Origin: Dehalococcoidia bacterium | Lineage (GTDB): Bacteria > Chloroflexota > Dehalococcoidia > Plut-88900 | DNA: 6,478 nucleotides | NCBI GenBank assembly: GCA_012270635.1 | Contig: JAAXHX010000351.1 | Span: forward strand, 1-6,478 | Reading direction: 5' to 3' | Shown here: piece by piece, positions 4,401 to 6,478 of the stretch | How positions within the stretch are numbered: position 1 is the stretch's first letter | Layout of the letters: every line of letters begins with the position of its first letter | The notes under the pieces: model-generated | What the model was told of the DNA's origin: nothing | The model's input: the letters and a program-made list of their open reading frames with translations, nothing else | The model's database searches: none | Position numbers and translations under genes: made by a program

Positions 4401-6461
4401 GCTGTCCACCTCGCCCCACGGCGCAGCCCCGAGCAGCTCTCGCTCCCCATCCGATAGGCCATCCTGCACCCAAGGTTCCTCGGTCAGCGCGCCCAGCAGT
4501 AGGGCCGCCGATTTGGCCCTCTCTTCGCTGTCCACCTCGCCCCACGGCGCAGCCCCGAGCAGCTCTCGCTCCCCATCCGACACGCCGTCTTCCATCCACA
4601 GTTCCCCGACCAATGCACCCAGCAGTAGAGCCGCCGATTTGGCCCTCTCTTCGCTGTCTACCTCGGCCCACGGCGCAGCCCCTATAAGCTCCCGCTCCCC
4701 TTCCGATAGGCCATCCTCTACCCACGGCTCGTCGGCCAGAGCGCCCAGCAGCCGGACCACCGATTCGGCCCTCTCTTCGCTGTCCACCTCCGCCCACGGC
4801 GTAGCCCCTATAAGCCCCCACTCCCCATCCGATAAGCCGTCCTCCACCCACGGCTTGTTGGCTAGGGCGTCCAGCAGCCGGGCCACGGCCTCAGCCCTCT
4901 CTTCGCTGTCCACTTCCTCCCACGGTGCAGCCCCGAGAAGTCCCCACTCCCCTTCCGATAGGCCATCCTCTACCCACGGCTCGTCGGCCAGAGCGCCCAG
5001 CAGCCGGACCACCGATTCGGCCCTCTCTTCGCTGTCCACCTCCGCCCACGGCGCGACCCCAAGCAGTACCCGCTCCCCTTCCGATAGACCATCCAGCACC
5101 CAAGGTTTGTTGGTTAGGGCTTCCAGCAGCCGGGCCAAGGCCTCAGCCCTCTCTTCGCTGTCCACCTCATACCACGGCGCAGCGCTGAGAAGCTCCCGCT
5201 CCCCTTCCGATAGACCATCCAGCACCCACGGCTTGTTGGCTAGGGCGTCCAGCAGCCGGGCCACGGCCTCAGCCCTCTCTTCGCTGTCCACCTCATACCA
5301 CGGCGCAGCCCGGAGCAGCCCTCGCTCCCCATCCGACAGGCCGTCCTCCACCCAAGGTTCGTCGGCCAGAGCGTCCAGCAGTAGGGCCGCCGATTCGGCC
5401 CTCTCTTCGTTATCCACTTCGTACCACGGCGTAGCCCCTATAAGCCCTCGCTCCCCCTCCGATAGACCATCCAGCACCCACGGCTTGTTGGCTAGGGCGT
5501 CCAGCAGCCGGGCCACGGCCTCAGCCCTCTCTTCGCTGTCCACCTCATACCACGGCGCAGCCCCGAGAAGCCCTCGCTCCCCTTCCGATAGACCATCCAG
5601 CACCCACGGCTTGTTGGCTAGGGCACCGAACAGGCGAGTCGCGGCCTCTGCACTTTCCCTATTGTCGACCTCCCCCCACGGCGCAGCCCCGAGAAGCCCC
5701 CGCTCCACATCCGACAGGCCGTCTTCCACCCACGGCTCGTCGGCCAGAGCGCCCAGGAGACGCCAGAGCTGTGGTGCGCCGCCGGGAGAAGTACGGACTA
5801 CTGGGGCGATATCCTCAATCAGAGTGGCTTCGGGAGTGGTGAGGCCGTCGTCAACCCAGGGCTCTTGCAGGAGAGCGTTTAAGGCATGAAGGATACCGTG
5901 CTCATCGGGGAGATCCCCCTCTCCGAGGTGCGAGAGGACAAACTGTTCGTCCTCCGTGAGGCCGTCGATCACCCACGGCTCCTGTATGAGAGCGCCAAAG
6001 GAAGCGGGCTGCCACCGGAGCCTGCCGAGAAGGACAAGGGTGTCGGCGTCTACGCTGTCGACGGTGTCTAGGAAGTCCATGTCGGCGATGCGGAGGGCAT
6101 CAACCGGATTCTGCCCCGCGAGGAGAGTCAAGCCTTCCACCGAGGCAATCTCGGCGGCATCAAGGCCGTCGGCGACCCAGGACTTTACGATGATGGTGTG
6201 GAGGACAGAGATGTCGGCCATGGCCAGGGCCACGAGGCTCTGAGCGGCGTCGAGCTCAGGGTCGTCGATTCCGTCGGCGACCCACGGAAGGGCCGTGATG
6301 GCGTTGGAGGTGTCCGGGTGGCGTGCGTCCAACTGTTCGGCCCCGTCAAGCTCCTGCCAGACGGCAAGGTCTGGTGAAGGGAGGAGGGCCCAGACGGCCA
6401 ACCCGACCCCCAAGGCGACGAGCACGAAGATAACCAGCCCCAGAAAACGCCACCGCATCAT
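1413..6461 (-). CDS. Membrane-anchored giant repeat protein with C-terminal zinc metallopeptidase domain
   Basis: The product has 1682 residues and ends in TAA. A basic start (R3, R5) and hydrophobic residues 6-27 form a signal anchor with no lipobox, so the rest should be outside the cell. Residues 59 to about 1305 hold about 30 helical repeats beginning PWVxDGLS; those at 243-1124 are all exactly 42 long. Residues about 1305-1550 form a metallopeptidase domain: HEVGH at 1418-1422, then WISEGGA with E1434 as likely third zinc ligand, as in gluzincin (MA clan) peptidases with an HExxH...WxxEG signature. The only two cysteines, C1460 and C1477, lie just after it and may form a disulfide. Residues about 1560-1682 are beta-rich and end with GRYWVFVYHGDRKVAETGF, like an Ig-type domain. 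The exact family and substrate are not recognised. ATG 6461 and ATG 6458 are both possible starts; the frame stays open to the window edge, so a start just beyond 6478 is also possible. Confidence 0.9.
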   Translation of the reverse strand: MMRWRFLGLVIFVLVALGVGLAVWALLPSPDLAVWQELDGAEQLDARHPDTSNAITALPWVADGIDDPELDAAQSLVALAMADISVLHTIIVKSWVADGLDAAEIASVEGLTLLAGQNPVDALRIADMDFLDTVDSVDADTLVLLGRLRWQPASFGALIQEPWVIDGLTEDEQFVLSHLGEGDLPDEHGILHALNALLQEPWVDDGLTTPEATLIEDIAPVVRTSPGGAPQLWRLLGALADEPWVEDGLSDVERGLLGAAPWGEVDNRESAEAATRLFGALANKPWVLDGLSEGERGLLGAAPWYEVDSEERAEAVARLLDALANKPWVLDGLSEGERGLIGATPWYEVDNEERAESAALLLDALADEPWVEDGLSDGERGLLRAAPWYEVDSEERAEAVARLLDALANKPWVLDGLSEGERELLSAAPWYEVDSEERAEALARLLEALTNKPWVLDGLSEGERVLLGVAPWAEVDSEERAESVVRLLGALADEPWVEDGLSEGEWGLLGAAPWEEVDSEERAEAVARLLDALANKPWVEDGLSDGEWGLIGATPWAEVDSEERAESVVRLLGALADEPWVEDGLSEGERELIGAAPWAEVDSEERAKSAALLLGALVGELWMEDGVSDGERELLGAAPWGEVDSEERAKSAALLLGALTEEPWVQDGLSDGERELLGAAPWGEVDSAERAQLTTLLLGALTEEPWVQDGLSDGERELLGAAPWYEVDNEERAEAVALLLGALADEPWVEDGLSEGEWELIGAAPWAEVDSEERAKSAALLLGALVREPWVEDGVSEGERELLGAAPWGEVDSEERAVTVALLLGALVGESWVEDGLSDGERELLGVAPWGEVDGEEMSEAVTRLLGTLAGEPWVLDGLSDGERELIGATPWYEVDNEERAKSVALLLGALADEPWVEDGLSDGERELLGVAPWGEVDSAERAQLTTLLLGALVDKPWVEDGLSDGERSLLGVAPWAEVDNTERAESVALLLDALVDESWVLDGLSDEERGLLEAAPWGGVDSEKSSADAARLLEVLTAEPWVVDGLSDEEQGLLAAASWRVLLSQESAEAAALLLGALAGEPWVLDGLSNGERGLLDLAFWGAIDSEEIAAAAASLMAALAEEPWVLDGIGQVELSLLSALHWGAGSYSETGVPAFLLAARTLRQEPWVADGLDETELQLLSGVHPLLSVDAVDPRLRLVNALVEEPWFQDGIVEPERLLLVDTAWLTAYEDETIAVGTVRALLDTPWIRDGLTDREWDVFWQIAQRVSGDDVTLAHQVVRLVTEAAWIQDGLEDAENWMLGRILGGAGVASALRTIDDPEFSVTAEERIIDLPHSGPTPFVIIREGQGAPRSMDDLEYAVLGTEALMGEPLPAEIVRVLFDPFEGRAAHFGRYISMPAYVEGRDWGGNWFSGAIIHEVGHYYFGSRWSWISEGGAGIIEDIVDYPRTGRPIDANNYPCALTNTIAEFEVSGSYDCMYAFGKRIFADLYRTLGAELFRVGLGNLYLKVSSPADDNVDGFRAAFKEAAPDQAEDIDAIVDRWYNGPPPRGVMPSDTQPVTPYLEDSEVTIVTSEIVLPDGTPVSVLSKRSDQGGPVLMLGFTFPAPIDPREITLSIVGHFEDGFAFYRRTLRFTISPGSTWHAEWIPLDPPPPSFGLAPGRYWVFVYHGDRKVAETGFSVGD
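2160..2210 (-). other. Zinc-protease active site (HEVGH ... E)
   Basis: Codons 1418-1434 read HEVGH, then YYFGSRWSWIS, then E. The two histidines and E1434 would bind zinc and E1419 would be the catalytic base. The 11 residues between the second His and E1434 are few for thermolysin-type enzymes, but short spacings occur in MA-like families with a 'P-WLxEG' motif. All key residues are present, so an active enzyme is expected. Confidence 0.75.
2547..3089 (-). repeat. Diverged C-terminal repeat units (about five)
   Basis: Residues 1125 to about 1305 continue the repeat in lengths of 43, 40, 40 and 40, then a final unit running into the peptidase domain. They keep the opening motif (PWVLDG, PWVADG, PWFQDG, PWIRDG, AWIQDG) but little of the rest, unlike the central block. 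Confidence 0.8.
4290..4499 (-). repeat. Recent one-unit duplication inside the array
   Basis: Bases 4290-4373 are identical to 4416-4499 over 84 bases at an offset of exactly 126. Silent positions match too, so the copies are recent or were homogenised by gene conversion. Confidence 0.85.
4695..5053 (-). repeat. Recent two-unit duplication inside the array
   Basis: Bases 4695-4801 are identical to 4947-5053 over 107 bases at an offset of 252, which is two units. The unit lying between them differs, so the copied block was a dimer. Confidence 0.85.
5206..5563 (-). repeat. Second two-unit duplication inside the array
   Basis: Bases 5206-5311 are identical to 5458-5563 over 106 bases, again at an offset of 252. 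Together with the previous block this shows that dimers, not only single units, have been amplified. Confidence 0.85.
5736..6287 (-). repeat. Diverged N-terminal repeat units (four to five)
   Basis: Residues 59-242 contain PWVADG, SWVADG, PWVIDG and PWVDDG openings spaced 35, 68, 39 and 42. The 68-residue gap probably hides an eroded unit beginning near residue 129 (DFLDTVDSVDADTL). These are the oldest-looking copies along with the C-terminal ones. Confidence 0.8.
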
Positions 6462-6469
6462 CCCTCTTC
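6462..6469 (-). promoter_or_regulatory. Purine-rich candidate ribosome binding site of the protease gene
   Basis: GAAGAGGG abuts ATG 6461 directly and leaves three bases before ATG 6458. This spacing is too short for an ordinary Shine-Dalgarno site, so either the second ATG, or a start just outside the window (the frame reads K-N-R-R-G before M1), may be the true one. Confidence 0.3.
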
Positions 6470-6478
6470 GATTCTTCA

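Larger units (their letters stand above)
3090..5735 (-). repeat. Tandem array of 21 uniform 126-bp (42-residue) units
   Basis: Codons 243-1124 are 21 consecutive units of exactly 42 residues. Each begins PWV(E/L/Q)DGLS(D/E)GER, continues (E/G)LLGAAPW(G/Y/A)EVDSEERA and ends (A/V)LLLGALA(D/N)(E/K). The two Trp at unit positions 2 and 20 and the Asp-Gly at 5-6 are nearly invariant, while positions 4, 13 and 21 vary. Two helices per unit are expected, about positions 8-18 and 25-40, suggesting an alpha-solenoid. The array is strongly acidic and has no cysteine. Unit length is conserved even where sequence drifts at the C-terminal end. Confidence 0.95.

Noticed and set aside
3469..5103. Several Gly/Arg-rich minus-strand open frames within the array.
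   Set aside because: They are other-frame readings of the same repeat with low-complexity composition, lying inside the large gene.
3090..5735. CRISPR-like direct repeats.
   Set aside because: The period is 126 bp with no unique spacers; the repeats encode protein in frame throughout.
2857..5889. A 1010-codon open frame on the plus strand opposite the repeat array, Ser/Pro-rich.
   Set aside because: It is the antisense shadow of the 126-bp repeat. The unit is a multiple of three, so one stop-free unit stays open through the whole array. It has no domain or signal sequence, and the minus frame has an anchor, protease motifs and a plausible fold.

Overview
The window is GC-rich bacterial DNA with two genes, both on the minus strand, separated by about 390 bp of largely non-coding sequence. 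The lipoprotein signal, the Thr/Pro/Ala-rich linker after the lipobox, the zinc-binding-protein sequence and the Trp-Asp-Gly helical repeats remind me of Chloroflexota (Dehalococcoidia/SAR202-like) proteins. That is a recollection-based inference of low to moderate confidence; there is no rRNA or other marker gene to test it.

Positions 1413-6461 (minus) encode a 1682-residue protein. It has an N-terminal membrane anchor, then about 30 Trp-containing helical repeats. The central 21 are exactly 42 residues (126 bp) each, with no length variation, and they are flanked by more diverged copies. After the repeats come a gluzincin-like zinc metallopeptidase domain (HEVGH followed by SEGG) and a C-terminal beta-rich domain. 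It looks like a surface-anchored protease held on a very long repetitive stalk or ligand-binding solenoid. Its substrate cannot be read from the sequence.

Positions 1-1019 (minus) hold the 5' part of a second gene that runs off the left edge. Its product starts as a zinc ABC-transporter solute-binding lipoprotein (ZnuA/AztC type). At the His/Asp-rich metal loop it passes in frame into a beta-propeller zinc metallochaperone resembling AztD. The C-terminal lobe of the binding protein, with most of its zinc ligands, is absent. This is either a real fusion, a deletion between two His-rich tracts, or an assembly collapse of neighbouring genes. It is the most interesting point of the window.

Between the genes lies a compact AT-rich control region (about 995-1120) with a sigma-70-like promoter, a strong ribosome binding site, a 19-bp Fur-family-like palindrome overlapping the first codons, and nested inverted repeats. 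The rest of the gap (about 1118-1412) has only GC-rich hairpins. The two genes share orientation but probably not a transcript, because the second has its own promoter. A zinc-regulated envelope theme (zinc acquisition plus a zinc protease) is possible but inferred.
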